DNA of 64,000 nt from Vreelandella rituensis (GTDB taxonomy: Bacteria; Pseudomonadota; Gammaproteobacteria; Pseudomonadales; Halomonadaceae): NCBI RefSeq assembly GCF_003336665.1, contig NZ_QPIJ01000005.1, positions 43,424-107,423 of the forward strand, read 5' to 3'. The translations under genes and the position numbers were made by a program. This document shows positions 63,269-64,000 of this stretch, in pieces. The notes beneath the pieces were generated by a model that searched no databases, had not been told where the DNA came from, and saw nothing but the letters and a program-made list of their open reading frames with translations. The first letter of the stretch is position 1; each line of letters starts with the position of its first letter.

Positions 63269-63395
63269 AACGACACCATACCCCCAAACCCTGATTTATA
63301 TCCAGCCATAGCGAGCCATGATATACATCATGGCCAGCCGCTTAACTAGCGCATCACGCTGCGCGTCGATGCGTAGGATGCGCGGCTTAAATTGC

Positions 63396-64000
63396 TCAAT
63401 AGGTAGCGCGAAAACTCTCTGGCGTATGATGTTGAGCTATCACCTGGCGTGCTGTTTCGACGATGTCATCCCGCCAGTCGGCGGGGGCCAGCACTTGCAC
63501 GTTGGCTCCCATGGCCATCAGCCACCAGAGGGTTTGCTGATCGTCAGGTACCTGGGCTTCCAGGTGTTGCCAACGGCTATCGGGCAGGGGGGTGAGGGAC
63601 TGCTCGGTGGCGAGCGGTGTTTCGGTCAATAACCAGGCCACTTGTGGCGCAACGTTGACACTCAGATTGATAGTCTTCTGGCTTTGCCGGTAACCGAAGG
63701 CACCGCCTTGAATGTAAGCATCCAGGTCGAAATCGCCTTTTTCGTTCCAGGCGGTTTCACTCAACTGGGCATGACGAATGCGGTGCAGGGCGAACTGCCG
63801 CAGGTCGGTGTAGTCATTCACCGTTGCCACCAGGTAGGTCACGCTGTGACGGCTGACCAGCCCCTGCGGGTGCAAGGTAAAAAACCGCTCTTTTTCACTG
63901 CTGCGCGATAGATAGGTCACTTCAATGGCTCGATGGGTGAGCAGTGCTTCAGTGACGGTCTGCCAAGTCACTTCTTCCAGTGGCGCGGGAATCAATGCCT
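63396..64000 (-). CDS. WYL-domain transcriptional regulator, partial (runs off the right edge)
   Basis: The visible 200 residues are the WYL/WCX sensor half: ALLTHRAIEVTYLSRSSEKERFFTLHPQGLVSRHSVTYLVATVND, LHRIRHAQLSETAW, and the WCX tail (INLSVNVAPQVAWLLTETPL; WLMAMGANVQVLAP). The N-terminal HTH expected for this family lies beyond base 64000; the TTG at 63995 is only the first in-frame start within the window. WYL regulators often control defence loci (BREX, CBASS, CRISPR), so what lies to the right matters. Confidence 0.85.
   Translation of the reverse strand, partial: ALIPAPLEEVTWQTVTEALLTHRAIEVTYLSRSSEKERFFTLHPQGLVSRHSVTYLVATVNDYTDLRQFALHRIRHAQLSETAWNEKGDFDLDAYIQGGAFGYRQSQKTINLSVNVAPQVAWLLTETPLATEQSLTPLPDSRWQHLEAQVPDDQQTLWWLMAMGANVQVLAPADWRDDIVETARQVIAQHHTPESFRATY

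Noticed and set aside
63300..63400. Short minus-strand frame ending in MMYIMARYGWI after the WYL gene
   Set aside because: It looks protein-like at the end but has no start codon after the preceding stop and overlaps the WYL 3' end; not enough to call a gene.
1..64000. CRISPR array
   Set aside because: No regularly spaced 25-40 base repeats were seen anywhere; the only tandem repeats are the 12-base units in rluB.

Overview
The window reads as a chromosomal segment of a halophilic gammaproteobacterium, most like Halomonas and its relatives. That rests on the order and type of housekeeping genes (ampD/nadC, purC-bamC-dapA, scpA-scpB-rluB, purL/mltF, tadA) and on the heavy investment in glycine betaine and quaternary-amine metabolism. 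Assignments come from reading translations and motifs; no database search was run.

Region 1 (1-28.4 kb) is compact core genome: cell-wall recycling (ampD), NAD synthesis (nadC, nadA), tRNA modification (trmO, tadA), purine synthesis (purC, purL), outer-membrane quality control (bamC, bepA), lysine/peptidoglycan precursor (dapA), peroxide defence (bcp), two identical tRNA-Lys genes, chromosome segregation (scpA, scpB), rRNA modification (rluB), a repair helicase (radD), a lytic transglycosylase (mltF), a thioesterase (tesB) and malic enzyme. Three points stand out. A MerR-type metal regulator is in frame with a DUF924 protein with no stop between them. It faces a metal-efflux permease across a textbook MerR promoter. 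A GGDEF diguanylate cyclase is split by a one-base frameshift.

Region 2 (28.7-34.3 kb) is a pile-up of mobile DNA: a TnpB-only IS605-type element with a likely guide-RNA region, a decayed IS1111-type (IS110 family) element with matching 14-bp inverted ends, an orphan beta-propeller-like gene, and an IS701-type element.

Region 3 (34.4-47.7 kb) is a quaternary-ammonium catabolic island. It holds three GlxA-type (GATase1-AraC) regulators, a gamma-butyrobetaine-dioxygenase-like enzyme, an aldehyde dehydrogenase and a betaine-type binding protein. It also holds the carnitine-to-betaine operon cdhC-cdhA-cdhB. Facing away from one regulator is a translationally coupled set: an Fe(II)/2-oxoglutarate oxygenase, an HD-domain (PhnZ/TmpB-like) oxygenase and a thiamine-diphosphate decarboxylase-like enzyme. 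The oxygenase/HD pair resembles the phosphonate-cleaving TmpA/TmpB or PhnY*/PhnZ systems, but the HD protein lacks the Tyr/Glu pair of PhnZ and the ThDP enzyme has no place in those pathways. This is the best candidate here for an undescribed pathway. A related repeat element lies on each side of the block 39.6-47.5 kb.

Region 4 (47.7-48.7 kb) is a gene graveyard: a broken Xre/RES toxin-antitoxin pair and a nonsense-mutated SRAP (YedK/HMCES-like) fragment.

Region 5 (48.7-61.9 kb) is a cyclic-amide catabolic cluster: a LysR regulator, pxpA, a biotin carrier, a biotin carboxylase, pxpB, pxpC, an NCS1 permease, hyuA, hyuB, an AraC regulator, a cupin and an acetyltransferase. Two different ATP-dependent ring-opening machines sit side by side. 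The window closes with a second TnpB-like protein that keeps its RuvC residues but has lost its zinc ribbon, and a partial WYL-domain regulator that runs off the right edge.
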